In this document: positions 37,280 to 45,653 of the stretch, one piece after another
Numbering within the stretch: position 1 is the first letter of the stretch
Layout: the number at the start of each line of letters is the position of its first letter
Assembly (NCBI RefSeq): GCF_007858435.1
Contig: NZ_VIGW01000003.1
Coordinates: 310,001 to 374,000, forward strand
DNA length: 64,000 bases
Reading direction: 5' to 3'
Origin: Tsukamurella asaccharolytica
GTDB taxonomy: Bacteria; Actinomycetota; Actinomycetes; Mycobacteriales; Mycobacteriaceae
Notes under the pieces: model-generated
Seen by the model: the letters and a program-made list of their open reading frames with translations, nothing else
What the model was told of the DNA's origin: nothing
Databases searched by the model: none
Translations under genes and position numbers: made by a program

Positions 37280-38865
37280 GGGAGCAGGATCCCGGGGTTG
37301 AGCACGCCCTGCGGATCGAGGGCGTCCTTGACGGCGCGCAGGGCGGTCACCTGCACGTCGCCGATCTCCTCCAGATAGGTGGCGCGGTGGTCGGTGCCGA
37401 CGGCGTGGTGGTGCGTGATGGACGCGCCCGCGGCGCGGATCGCGGCATTCGCGGCGGACTTCGCGGCGCCCCACTGGGCCAACGGATCGGACAGCGCCTT
37501 CGCGATCACGGTGAAGTAGAGCGAAGCGCCCGTCGGGTAGACGTGCGAGATGTGGCACATGACCACCGCCGGGGTGCCCTGGTCGCCGAGCGCACCGGTG
37601 AGCGCCGCGGTCACGTCGGCCTTGAGCCGCTCGACGTTCGACCAGAAGGTGACCGTCTCCAGGGTCTCGACCAGCGCGCCCGCATCGAGCAGTGGATCAC
37701 GCAGGTACGGGCCGCGGAACCGGCCGACGCGCCAGGCCTCCCCCGGCTCCTCGCCGAGGAACTCGCCGCCCAGCTCGACCAAGCGGGCGGAGACGTAGCC
37801 GTCGCGGCAGTCGACGTCGGGCTCGTCGCCCTCGAAGCCGACGACCATCAGGCAGCCGCCGACGGCAGCCTGCCCCGCTGCGCCGGGGTTCGCGAGGTTG
37901 AGGCCGGTCTCCGCCTCGTCGGACAGGCGCAGCACCGTCGGGCGCACGGAGCTCTGGGCCAGCACGCGCATGGCGTTCGCGCCGGCCGCGAAGTCGGGGA
38001 AACGCCAGCCGTAGAACCGGCGGACCGTCGGGACCGGGTGCACCCGCACGCGCACGGCGGTGACCACACCGAACGCACCCTCGGAACCGAGGAAGAGCTG
38101 TCGCAGGTCGGGGCCGGCGGCGGACTTGGGGGCGGTGCCGATCTCGGCGACGCCCTGCGGCGTGGCGACGGTCAGCCCGACGACCATCTCGTCGAACCGG
38201 CCGTAGCCGATGGACGACTGCCCGGCGGAGCGCGTGACGGCGCAACCGCCGACGGTCGCGCCCTCGTACGACTGCGGGAAGTGGCCGAGCTCGTAGCCCT
38301 GCTCGGCGAGGAGCCGCTCGGCCTCGGGCAGCCGGGTGCCCGCGGCGAGCGTGGCGATCTGGGAGACGGCGTCGAGCGCGATCAGCCCGGTGAGGTCGCG
38401 CAGGTCGAGCGCGATGACGGGGCGGGTCCGCTCGGGCGCGAGGCCGCCGGTGACGGAGGTGCCGCCGGAGAAGGGGTTCAGCGTGAGGTCCTTCGCGGCA
38501 CACACGGCCAGCACCTCGGCGACCTGCTCGGCCGTCGACGGCGTCACGACCGCGTCCGGGGCGTCCGAGGTGTCGCCGGCGCGGTATTTGAGCAGGTCCG
38601 GGGTGGAATAGCCGCGCAGATGACCGAGGCGGGTGGCGTCGTCGGTGACGACCGCGGCACCGGTCTTCTGCAGGGCCGCGAGGGCTCGGCCGGAGATGCG
38701 GGAGGGCATGAGGAAGGGCCGTTCGGGCTCCCCCGGGCCGCCCTCGATGCCGAGCATGGTGAGGGCGCCGAGCACCGACTCGGACAGATGCATGGGATTC
38801 GCGGGATCACCCCAGCGGCCGGGCTCGAAGGCGACGACGGGAAGGACCACCTCAGACAATGTCAT
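37276..38865 (-). CDS. FAD-linked oxidase of the alkyldihydroxyacetonephosphate synthase (AGPS) type
   Basis: 529 residues from the ATG at 38865. The FAD-binding PCMH domain shows PSTAEQVAEVLAVCAAKDL, NPFSGGTSVTGG, GHFPQSYEGATVGG, RSAGQSSIGYGRFDEMV and GSEGAFGVVTAVRVRV. The C-terminal FAD_oxidase domain carries HISHVYPTGASLYF, a THHHAVGTDHR stretch (the His-rich active-site loop of AGPS) and DPQGVLNPG. AGPS exchanges an acyl for an alkyl chain on dihydroxyacetone phosphate; a role with glycerol-phosphate lipids fits the adjacent DAG kinase and glpD, but ether-lipid synthesis is not established for actinobacteria. No ribosome-binding site precedes the start. Confidence 0.88.
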   Translation of the reverse strand: MTLSEVVLPVVAFEPGRWGDPANPMHLSESVLGALTMLGIEGGPGEPERPFLMPSRISGRALAALQKTGAAVVTDDATRLGHLRGYSTPDLLKYRAGDTSDAPDAVVTPSTAEQVAEVLAVCAAKDLTLNPFSGGTSVTGGLAPERTRPVIALDLRDLTGLIALDAVSQIATLAAGTRLPEAERLLAEQGYELGHFPQSYEGATVGGCAVTRSAGQSSIGYGRFDEMVVGLTVATPQGVAEIGTAPKSAAGPDLRQLFLGSEGAFGVVTAVRVRVHPVPTVRRFYGWRFPDFAAGANAMRVLAQSSVRPTVLRLSDEAETGLNLANPGAAGQAAVGGCLMVVGFEGDEPDVDCRDGYVSARLVELGGEFLGEEPGEAWRVGRFRGPYLRDPLLDAGALVETLETVTFWSNVERLKADVTAALTGALGDQGTPAVVMCHISHVYPTGASLYFTVIAKALSDPLAQWGAAKSAANAAIRAAGASITHHHAVGTDHRATYLEEIGDVQVTALRAVKDALDPQGVLNPGILLP

Positions 38866-38880
38866 GATACATTTGTACAC
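38866..38880. promoter_or_regulatory. 15-base divergent promoter/operator between the AGPS-like gene and the TetR gene
   Basis: Only 15 bases separate two divergent ATGs. On the plus strand TACATT (38868-38873) is a TANNNT -10 box seven bases before the TetR ATG. On the minus strand TACAAA (38877-38872) lies six bases before the flavoprotein ATG. The TACA-TT-TGTA core is a perfect dyad, and TCATG/CATGA arms flank it. Both genes are therefore probably leaderless, and the dyad is a plausible site for the TetR repressor to shut off both. Confidence 0.55.
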
Positions 38881-39489
38881 ATGATGTCGCAGGATCTCAA
38901 TCACCGGGGGGCGTCACCCCGAGGCCCGGCCAACGCCGTCGACCATGAGCTGATCCTCGACGCCGCGCGGGACCTGATGTCCACCATCGGCATCCGCCGC
39001 ACGACGATGGCCGACGTCGCCCGCGCGGCACAGGTCTCCCGCGCCACCCTCTACCGCCGCTATCCGAACGTGCAGGCCCTCGCCGCCGCGGTCACCACCA
39101 GGGAGTTCGTCGCCGCCCTGAGCTCGATGGGGCTGTTCGACGGTGCGACCGGCCGGGAGACGATCACGCGGACCGTCGTGCACGTGACCGCCACGGCGCG
39201 CGCGCACCCGCTGCTGCGGCGCATCGTCGAGCTCGATCCCGAGTTCCTCATGCCCTACCTGCTACATCGCACCGGCCGCACCTCGCGCGCTCAGCTCGAG
39301 GCGATCACCCGGAGCATCGCCGCCGGCCAGGCCGACGGCAGCATCCGCGGCGGCGAGCCCGCCGAGCACGCCGCCGTCGTGCTGCAACTCGCCTGGTCGT
39401 CCGCCCTCACCGGGCCCGTCTTCACCGAATCCGCCGATCTGCTCGACGCCCAGTTGTTCGACCTCATCGATAGGTACCTCGCACCGTGA
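38881..39489 (+). CDS. TetR-family transcriptional regulator
   Basis: 202 residues. The DNA-binding domain is clear: ILDAARDLMSTIGIRRTTM, then the helix-turn-helix VARAAQVSRATLYRRYPN. The ligand domain is variable; the C-terminal helices carry EHAAVVLQLAWSSAL. ATG codons at 38881 and 38884 are both possible; there is no Shine-Dalgarno sequence. The stop overlaps the glpD start (GTGA), so regulator and dehydrogenase share one mRNA. It matches Rv2250c in position and likely controls its own operon and the divergent lipid genes; its ligand is unknown. Confidence 0.92.
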   Translation: MMSQDLNHRGASPRGPANAVDHELILDAARDLMSTIGIRRTTMADVARAAQVSRATLYRRYPNVQALAAAVTTREFVAALSSMGLFDGATGRETITRTVVHVTATARAHPLLRRIVELDPEFLMPYLLHRTGRTSRAQLEAITRSIAAGQADGSIRGGEPAEHAAVVLQLAWSSALTGPVFTESADLLDAQLFDLIDRYLAP

Positions 39490-41036
39490 CCGCCACGATA
39501 GAATCCATCGCTCCCGCCTCCCGCCTCTCGGCCGGCCGCCGCACCGCGGACCTCGCGGCGCTGGAGGCCGATCCCTCCGTCGATCTGCTGGTGATCGGCG
39601 GCGGCGTCACCGGCACCGGCGTCGCGCTCGACGCCGCGAGCCGCGGGCTGCGGGTCGCGCTGGTCGAGAAGCACGACCTCGGCTTCGGCACCAGCCGGTG
39701 GTCGTCGAAACTGGTGCACGGCGGGCTGCGTTACCTGGCCTCGGGTGCCGTGGGCATCGCCTTCGAGAGCGCCGTGGAGCGCGACGCTCTGATCCGCGTG
39801 ATCGCGCCCCACCTGACTCGCCCCCTACCGCAGGTCGTGCCGCTCCTCGGCGACGTCCGGCGCCGCGACGCCGCGCTCACCCGGGTCGGCTTCCTGGCGG
39901 GCGACGCGCTGCGGCTGGCCGCCCGCACCCCGTCGTCCGCGCTGGCCCGCTCGCGCCGCATCTCCGCGGGAGAGGTCATTGCGATGGCCCCCACCGTGCG
40001 CCGCGCGGGCCTGCGCGGCGGCCTCCTCAACTGGGACGGCCAGCTCACCGACGACGCCCGGCTCACCGTCGGCATCGCCCGCACCGCGGCGCGACACGGC
40101 GCGACGATCCTCACGCACTGCGCCGCGTCGGAGGTCACGGGCACCGCGGCGACCATCACCGACGAGCTGACCGGCCACTCGGTCACCGTCCGGGCGAAGG
40201 CGGTGATCAACGCGGCCGGCGTGTGGTCGGCCACCGTCGACCCGGCGATCTCGCTGCGTCCCAGCCGCGGCACGCATCTCGTCTTCCGACAGGAGACCTT
40301 CGGCGGCCTCACCGCGGGGCTGACGGTGCCCGTGCCCGGCTCCTTCGGCCGGTACGTCTTCGCGCTGCCGCAGCCGGACGGGCGGGTGTACGTGGGCCTC
40401 ACGGACGAGGAGGCCGACGGTCCGCTCCCCGACGTGCCGACGCCCTCGGAGGACGAGATCGACTTCCTGCTCGCGACGGTGAACCTCGCCCTCGGGACGC
40501 CGCTGACGCGCGACGACGTGGTCGGCACCTTCGCGGGCCTGCGCCCGCTCCTGGATTCGGGCAGCGGTGAGACCGCGGACGTCTCTCGCAAGCACGCCGT
40601 GCTCACCCGCGGCGACGGCCTGGTGACGGTCGTCGGCGGCAAGCTCACGACCTATCGGCGGATGGCGCAGGACGCGGTCGACGCCGCGCTCTCGGCATCC
40701 GGGCTGACGGCCGGCCCCTGCGTCACGCGGACCCTGCCCCTGGTGGGCGCCGCGCCACGGGACGCTCTGCCCCACATCGACGCCCCGGAGCGGCTGGTCC
40801 GCGCGTACGGCACCGAAGCGCCCATCGTCGCCGCGCTCGGCGCGGCCGATCCCGCCCTCGCGGCACCGGTCGCCCCGGGCACCGAGATCACCGGCGCGGA
40901 ACTGGTCTTCGGCGCGCTCGTCGAGGGCGCGATCACCGAGGCGGACCTGCTCGAGCGACGGACACGTCTGTCACTCATCCCGGAGGTCGCCGCCGCGGCC
41001 ACGGGGGCCGCTCGGGCCGCCCTCGCCGCTCAGTGA
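39486..41036 (+). CDS. glpD: FAD-dependent glycerol-3-phosphate dehydrogenase
   Basis: 516 residues. FAD-binding motif VDLLVIGGGVTGTGVALDAASRG, a GTSRWSSKLVHGGLRYL segment, INAAGVWS and VVGGKLTTYRRMA are diagnostic. The C-terminal ~100 residues form the DAO_C helical domain. It oxidises sn-glycerol 3-phosphate to dihydroxyacetone phosphate at the membrane and passes electrons to menaquinone. Dihydroxyacetone phosphate is also the precursor for AGPS-type chemistry, which links it to the divergent gene. Confidence 0.94.
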   Translation: MTATIESIAPASRLSAGRRTADLAALEADPSVDLLVIGGGVTGTGVALDAASRGLRVALVEKHDLGFGTSRWSSKLVHGGLRYLASGAVGIAFESAVERDALIRVIAPHLTRPLPQVVPLLGDVRRRDAALTRVGFLAGDALRLAARTPSSALARSRRISAGEVIAMAPTVRRAGLRGGLLNWDGQLTDDARLTVGIARTAARHGATILTHCAASEVTGTAATITDELTGHSVTVRAKAVINAAGVWSATVDPAISLRPSRGTHLVFRQETFGGLTAGLTVPVPGSFGRYVFALPQPDGRVYVGLTDEEADGPLPDVPTPSEDEIDFLLATVNLALGTPLTRDDVVGTFAGLRPLLDSGSGETADVSRKHAVLTRGDGLVTVVGGKLTTYRRMAQDAVDAALSASGLTAGPCVTRTLPLVGAAPRDALPHIDAPERLVRAYGTEAPIVAALGAADPALAAPVAPGTEITGAELVFGALVEGAITEADLLERRTRLSLIPEVAAAATGAARAALAAQ

Positions 41037-41150
41037 CGGTGCGCCCCGCGTTCCACGCCGGGGTCGTGGGGCGGCACCGTCGTCGTGGGTCGCTCGCGCG
41101 CTTCGACCGCCGGCCCGGGCCCGGCCGCGATGACGAGGGAGACGGCCCAG

Positions 41151-41636
41151 TCACCCGCCGTAGTGCGCTGACATCGCCGGAAAGTAGTCGCCGAAATCCG
41201 GCGCCTGAGATCCACTCTCGGCGGCGACGAGTGCGTCGAGGTAGTACTCCCAGCCCGGACCCACCTCTGCGACGTTGGCAGCGGCGTCGAGGTGGTGGAT
41301 GAAGGTCAGGCGAGTGCGGTCTCCGTCGCGCTCGACGAGCGCCTCGAGGTTCCACTCTCCGTACTCGTCCTTGGCGTGCACGCCGAGGCGGCGCGGCGGC
41401 TCGCACGCAGTGATGGTCATCGGCATGACCGGCGCACCCTCCTCGAAGCCCATCGTCACCTGCACGACGGAGCCGATGCCGGACACCCCCGTCCAGCCGC
41501 CGAACCACCGCGCGGTGCGGTCCGGCTCGGTGATCGAGGCCCAGACGTCATCGACACCGGCGTCGAAGTAGCGCTCGAGAATCAGGTCGCGTCCACCGTC
41601 GGTGGCCTCCACGCGTACTGTCGCCTGCTTGGTCAT
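41151..41636 (-). CDS. SRPBCC (AHSA1-type) domain protein
   Basis: 161 residues, GGGGAAC ribosome-binding site upstream of the ATG. It shows the START-like pattern: LERYFDAGVDDVWASITEPDRTARWF, then beta strands with GSVVQVTMGFEEG, and a C-terminal helix GPGWEYYLDALVA. Proteins of this kind bind hydrophobic ligands or act as Hsp90 cochaperone-like domains; the role here is unknown. It stands alone downstream of the radical SAM gene. Confidence 0.85.
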   Translation of the reverse strand: MTKQATVRVEATDGGRDLILERYFDAGVDDVWASITEPDRTARWFGGWTGVSGIGSVVQVTMGFEEGAPVMPMTITACEPPRRLGVHAKDEYGEWNLEALVERDGDRTRLTFIHHLDAAANVAEVGPGWEYYLDALVAAESGSQAPDFGDYFPAMSAHYGG

Positions 41637-41719
41637 GCTGTTCCCCGTTCGTGTGTTCTGTCGTTCTCCGCAGCGAAGACGCTCACCCGGGAAGCGTGAC
41701 GCATCAGTTGCGCACTCGT

Positions 41720-42760
41720 CTAGAAGAGCGACTCCTGCAGGTCCGGGGCGGCGGCACCGTCGACGCGCGGGGTCCGCGGAACGCGCTGCGGCGGGCTCGC
41801 GTACGGGTCCTCCAGACGCAGCAGGCCGAACTCTTCGAGCAGCGGGGCGACGCGGGCTCGCAGGTGCGTGCGATAGTCGGCCGAGACCCGCCCGGTGGAG
41901 CCGTACAGCTGGCGGTAGCGGCGCACCAGCATCGGGTGATTCTCCGACAGCCAGCCGAGGAACCAGTCCCGGTACCGCCCGGTGAGGTTCAGCGCCATGA
42001 CCGACGCACTCGCGGCCCCCGCGTCCGCGAGCGCGGCGATGAGCGCGCGCAGCGATGCCGTGTCGTCGGTGAGGTACGGCACGACCGGAGCGACCATGAC
42101 GTGACAATCGAAGCCCGCGTCCGCGATGGCGCGAATGAGGTCCAGCCGGGCCTCGGGCTTCGGCGCCCCGGGCTCGAGCGAGCGCTGCAGTTCCGGGTCG
42201 AGCAGCGCCAGCGACACCGACAGCTGCACCGGCACGCGCGTGGCGGCCGTCGTGAGCAGCGGGAGGTCGCGCCGCAGGAGCGTGCCCTTCGTGAGGATCG
42301 AGATCGGCGAGCCCGCCCCCGCCAGCGCGCCAATCACACCCGGCATGAGCCGGTACCGGCCCTCGGCGCGCTGGTACGGGTCGGTGTTGGTACCCAGCGC
42401 GACGGGCTCGCCCTTCCACGACGCGCGCCGCAGTTCCTTCTTCAGCACCGAGACGAGATTCGTCTTCACCACGATCTGCGAGTCGAAATCGCCGCCCGCG
42501 TCGAACTCGAGGTACTCGTGACTCGACCGCGCGAAGCAGTACGTGCACGCGTGCGTGCATCCGCGGTAGGGGTTGACGGTCCACGCGAAGGGCATGGCCG
42601 AGGACTCCGGCAGCTTGTTGAGCGCACTCTTGCAGAGGATCTCGTGGAAGGTGACGCCCTCGAACTCCGGCGTCGTGACCGTGCGCCCCACGCCCTCGAG
42701 GCCGGGCAGCGCACGCACGCCCGAACCGGCATCACTCAGCAGCTGACCGTCCCATCGCAC
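41720..42760 (-). CDS. Rv2578c-family radical SAM protein
   Basis: 346 residues from the GTG at 42760. The Cys cluster is GCTHACTYC (CxxxCxxC), preceded by WTVNPYRGC and followed by VALGTNTDPYQRAEGRYRLM, the SplB-like arrangement used to bind the 4Fe-4S cluster and SAM. The reaction is unknown. An upstream in-frame ATG at 42799 would place the regulatory repeats within the coding region; homologues begin with a short R-W segment, so the GTG is preferred. In M. tuberculosis the homologue lies near hisS as here. Confidence 0.85.
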   Translation of the reverse strand: MRWDGQLLSDAGSGVRALPGLEGVGRTVTTPEFEGVTFHEILCKSALNKLPESSAMPFAWTVNPYRGCTHACTYCFARSSHEYLEFDAGGDFDSQIVVKTNLVSVLKKELRRASWKGEPVALGTNTDPYQRAEGRYRLMPGVIGALAGAGSPISILTKGTLLRRDLPLLTTAATRVPVQLSVSLALLDPELQRSLEPGAPKPEARLDLIRAIADAGFDCHVMVAPVVPYLTDDTASLRALIAALADAGAASASVMALNLTGRYRDWFLGWLSENHPMLVRRYRQLYGSTGRVSADYRTHLRARVAPLLEEFGLLRLEDPYASPPQRVPRTPRVDGAAAPDLQESLF

Positions 42761-42766
42761 ACCGCC

Positions 42767-42806
42767 ATTCGAACATTTCGTTCGATGACAGTCAAGCATT
42801 CGAACA
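42767..42806. promoter_or_regulatory. TTCGAACA direct repeats and LexA-like dyad upstream of the radical SAM gene
   Basis: ATTCGAACA occurs twice, at 42767-42775 and 42798-42806, 31 bases apart (about three helical turns). The first copy is half of a dyad TCGAAC-ATTTC-GTTCGA (42769-42785), matching both arms of the mycobacterial SOS box but with a five-base instead of a four-base spacer. It lies nine bases before the likely start codon. A LexA-related or other repressor site is inferred. Confidence 0.4.
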
Positions 42807-42814
42807 CCGCGCGT

Positions 42815-43507
42815 CTACCAGGGCGGCCGCGCGATCTCGTCCACCTCGTCGGCCGTGAACACCAGCTCCTCCGTGCCGCCGACCTCGCGGGCGATCCCCG
42901 CCGCACGGAACAACGGGCGGTCCCGCATCGGCGTCGAGGAGGCCTGCGCCCGCGACTGTTCGGCGAGTACGCGCCCGATGTCGCGCACGTCGGCGTGGCG
43001 GTTGCGGTCCAAGGCCTCCGCGAGCCGCCGCGTGCCCAGCATCGGCAACTCGCGGCCCCGCACCCGCCCGCGCGCGGGGCCCTCGTACAGGGCGACCGGC
43101 AGGCGCACCGTCGTGCGTCCGTGCCGGATGCGCAGCGAGACCTGGGCGAGCCGCGCCACCTCGGCGACCAGGTCCACCTCGTCGGCGTCCATGAGATTCA
43201 CTCGCTGCGTGCGCAGGGTCCGCCGGGTGAGCACGCGGTGGTCGAGCACCACGCGCCGCCGCGCGACGCCCAGGTAGCCGCCCAGGCCCGGAGCAGCTCC
43301 CGCGATCAGCACCGCGATGCCCCACACCGGCCCGGCCACGACCGCCACGATCACCGCGACCACGACCGTCACCAGGAGCCCCACGGCCACCGCGCGGCGC
43401 ACCTTCGGCAGCACCACGCGCGGCGGGATCAGATCCACATCGACGGCGTCCTCCGCGCTCAGCTCCCGCGGGTCGCGGGCGCCGGGCTCGGCGGGACTGG
43501 ACGACAC
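42815..43507 (-). CDS. Membrane protein with a PH-like cytoplasmic domain, function unknown
   Basis: 230 residues. After ~35 mostly acidic residues come two adjacent hydrophobic segments (about 40-60 and 64-80), then a beta-rich RRRVVLDHRVLTRRTLRTQRV region like the PH-type domain of small membrane proteins, and a basic/acidic C-terminus. It ends 55 bases before the start of the radical SAM gene and starts 5 bases after the hisS stop, so it belongs to the hisS transcript. No named family was recognised. Confidence 0.7.
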   Translation of the reverse strand: MSSSPAEPGARDPRELSAEDAVDVDLIPPRVVLPKVRRAVAVGLLVTVVVAVIVAVVAGPVWGIAVLIAGAAPGLGGYLGVARRRVVLDHRVLTRRTLRTQRVNLMDADEVDLVAEVARLAQVSLRIRHGRTTVRLPVALYEGPARGRVRGRELPMLGTRRLAEALDRNRHADVRDIGRVLAEQSRAQASSTPMRDRPLFRAAGIAREVGGTEELVFTADEVDEIARPPW

Positions 43508-43512
43508 GCGGT

Positions 43513-44811
43513 CTACCCCGCGCTCTCGGAGCTCTCGGTCACGATCACGTCCACGACGGTATCGATCGGGAGGGCACGCTGCTCACCCTTCGACAGATCC
43601 TTGACCATCACGACGCCCTGCTCGAGCTCCGAATCCCCCAGGATCAGGGCGAACCGGGCACCCGAGCGATCCGCGGCCTTCATCGCGCCCTTCATGGCAC
43701 GGTTGCCGTAGGCCATGTCGGCGGCGACGCCCGCGTGCCGCAGGCGGCCCAGCAGCGGCACCATGGCGTCGCGCGCGGCGTCGCCGAGGGGCACTCCGAA
43801 CGCGGTGACGCGGGGCGCCGACGGGGCCTGCTTGCCCTCCGCGGCGAGAGCCAGGAGCGTGCGGTCGACGCCGAGGCCGAAGCCCACACCCGTGACGCCC
43901 TCGCGTCCGCCGAGTTGCTCGACGAGGCCGTCGTACCGACCGCCGCCGCCGATGCCCGACTGGGCGCCGAGGCCGTCGTGGACGAACTCGAAGCACGTCT
44001 TGGTGTAGTAGTCGAGGCCGCGCACCAGACGCGGGTTCACGACGTAGGGCACGCCGAGCGCGTCCAGATAGCCGAGAACCTTCTCGAAGTGCTCCTTCGG
44101 CTCCGGCGTCAGATTGTCGATCATCAGCGGCGCGTCGGCCGTCATCGCCTTCACCTCGGGCCGCTTGTCGTCGAGCACCCGCAGCGGGTTGATCTCGGCG
44201 CGCCGGCGCGTCTCCTCGTCGAGGTCGAGGGCGAACAGGAACTCCTGCAGCTTCGAGCGGTACTGCGGGCGGCACGTCTCGTCGCCGAGGCTCGAGACCT
44301 CCAACCGGAAGCCGTCGAGCCCGACACTGCGGTAGGCGCGGTCCGCCACGGCGATGACCTCGGCGTCCAGCGCGGGGTCGTCCACCCCGATGGCCTCTAC
44401 GCCCACCTGCTGCAGCTGGCGGTAGCGGCCCTCCTGCGGCCGCTCGTACCGGAAGAAGGGCCCGGCGTAGGCGGCCTTCACGGGTAGCTGGCCGCGGTCG
44501 AGCCCGTGCTGCAGCACCGCCCGGACCACGCCCGCGGTGCCCTCGGGCCGCAGCGTCACGGAGCGGTCACCCCGGTCGGCGAAGGTGTACATCTCCTTGG
44601 CCACCACGTCCGTCGATTCGCCCACCCCCCGGGCGAACAGCGTGGTGTCCTCGAAGATCGGCAGCTCGATGTAGCCGTACCCCGCCTCGGCGGTCGCCCG
44701 CAGCAGCGCGGTGCGCACGGCCAGGAAGTCCGCGGAGCTGTTCTTCTCCCCCGACGGCACCGGAATGTAGTCGGGAATGCCCTTCGGGGCCTGGAAGCTT
44801 CCGGCGCTCAC
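43513..44811 (-). CDS. hisS: Histidyl-tRNA synthetase
   Basis: 432 residues from a GTG overlapping the MBL gene stop. HisRS motifs are clear: [22 protein letters not shown] (motif 2 region), [32 protein letters not shown] (the HisA motif) and [17 protein letters not shown]. The anticodon-binding domain is complete. Its place between a glyoxalase II-like gene and the radical SAM region follows the mycobacterial order. Confidence 0.97.
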   Translation of the reverse strand: MSAGSFQAPKGIPDYIPVPSGEKNSSADFLAVRTALLRATAEAGYGYIELPIFEDTTLFARGVGESTDVVAKEMYTFADRGDRSVTLRPEGTAGVVRAVLQHGLDRGQLPVKAAYAGPFFRYERPQEGRYRQLQQVGVEAIGVDDPALDAEVIAVADRAYRSVGLDGFRLEVSSLGDETCRPQYRSKLQEFLFALDLDEETRRRAEINPLRVLDDKRPEVKAMTADAPLMIDNLTPEPKEHFEKVLGYLDALGVPYVVNPRLVRGLDYYTKTCFEFVHDGLGAQSGIGGGGRYDGLVEQLGGREGVTGVGFGLGVDRTLLALAAEGKQAPSAPRVTAFGVPLGDAARDAMVPLLGRLRHAGVAADMAYGNRAMKGAMKAADRSGARFALILGDSELEQGVVMVKDLSKGEQRALPIDTVVDVIVTESSESAG

Positions 44812-45545
44812 AGTCCGTATCGCCCTTTCCGCTCACCCGGCGCCTGGGTGCCGGTGAGTCCCTGCAGATACGGGTTCGACGCGCGCTCCCGCCCGATGGT
44901 GGTGGCCGGGCCGTGCCCGGGCAGGACGACGGTGTCGTCGCGCAGGGGCAGCAACGTCGCCGCGATCGAGTCCAGCAGCTGCTCGTGGCTGCCGCCCGGC
45001 AGGTCGGTCCGGCCGATGGAGCCCTGGAACAGCACGTCGCCGTCGAAGACCACGGTGACCGTCTCGCCCTCGACCGGGGCACCGGCGCCGTCGACCGCGG
45101 GGGCCTCGACTGTGAAGACGATCGAGCCCGCGGAGTGGCCCGGCGCGTGGTCCACGCCGAAGGTGATCCCGGCCAGGGTGACGGGCTCGCCGTCGACGAG
45201 GTCGATGACCTTCTGCGGCTCGACGAAGACCTGGTCGCCGATCATCGCCCCGAGCGCGGCGCCGATCCCGGCGGCGGGGTCCGCGAGCATCGGCCGGTCG
45301 CCCTCGTGGATGTGGACGGGGATGCCGTACTCGTCGGCGAAGGGCTGCGCCGTCCACGTGTGGTCGAGGTGTCCGTGCGTGAGCAGGACCGCGACCGGGT
45401 TGAGGCGGTGCTCGGCCAGGAGCTGCTTGAGGGGCCCGACGGCGTCCTGACCGGGGTCGATGACGACGGCGTCGGAGTCCGGGCCGGCCGCCACGACGTA
45501 GCAGTTGGTCTGGAACACCCCCGCGGGGAATCCGGTGATCAGCAT
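44808..45545 (-). CDS. MBL-fold hydrolase (glyoxalase II-like)
   Basis: 245 residues. The metal ligands are THGHLDHTW (HxHxDH), HAPGHSAGS (third His), [13 protein letters not shown] (bridging Asp) and LPGHGP (last His), the complete dinuclear zinc set. Family members hydrolyse hydroxyacyl-thiol esters; in actinobacteria the thiol is more likely mycothiol than glutathione, which is inference. Start ATG at 45545. It is divergent from ppiB. Confidence 0.9.
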   Translation of the reverse strand: MLITGFPAGVFQTNCYVVAAGPDSDAVVIDPGQDAVGPLKQLLAEHRLNPVAVLLTHGHLDHTWTAQPFADEYGIPVHIHEGDRPMLADPAAGIGAALGAMIGDQVFVEPQKVIDLVDGEPVTLAGITFGVDHAPGHSAGSIVFTVEAPAVDGAGAPVEGETVTVVFDGDVLFQGSIGRTDLPGGSHEQLLDSIAATLLPLRDDTVVLPGHGPATTIGRERASNPYLQGLTGTQAPGERKGRYGL

Positions 45546-45653
45546 CCGACCATTGTGGCACCAGACCCGGTGACGGCGTCTTTCAGGTTGAGCTGGCAGA
45601 CTTGGCAATCAGTTGTGCCCGCCGGATGTCGGTAATGAGGAGGTCGTCACACC

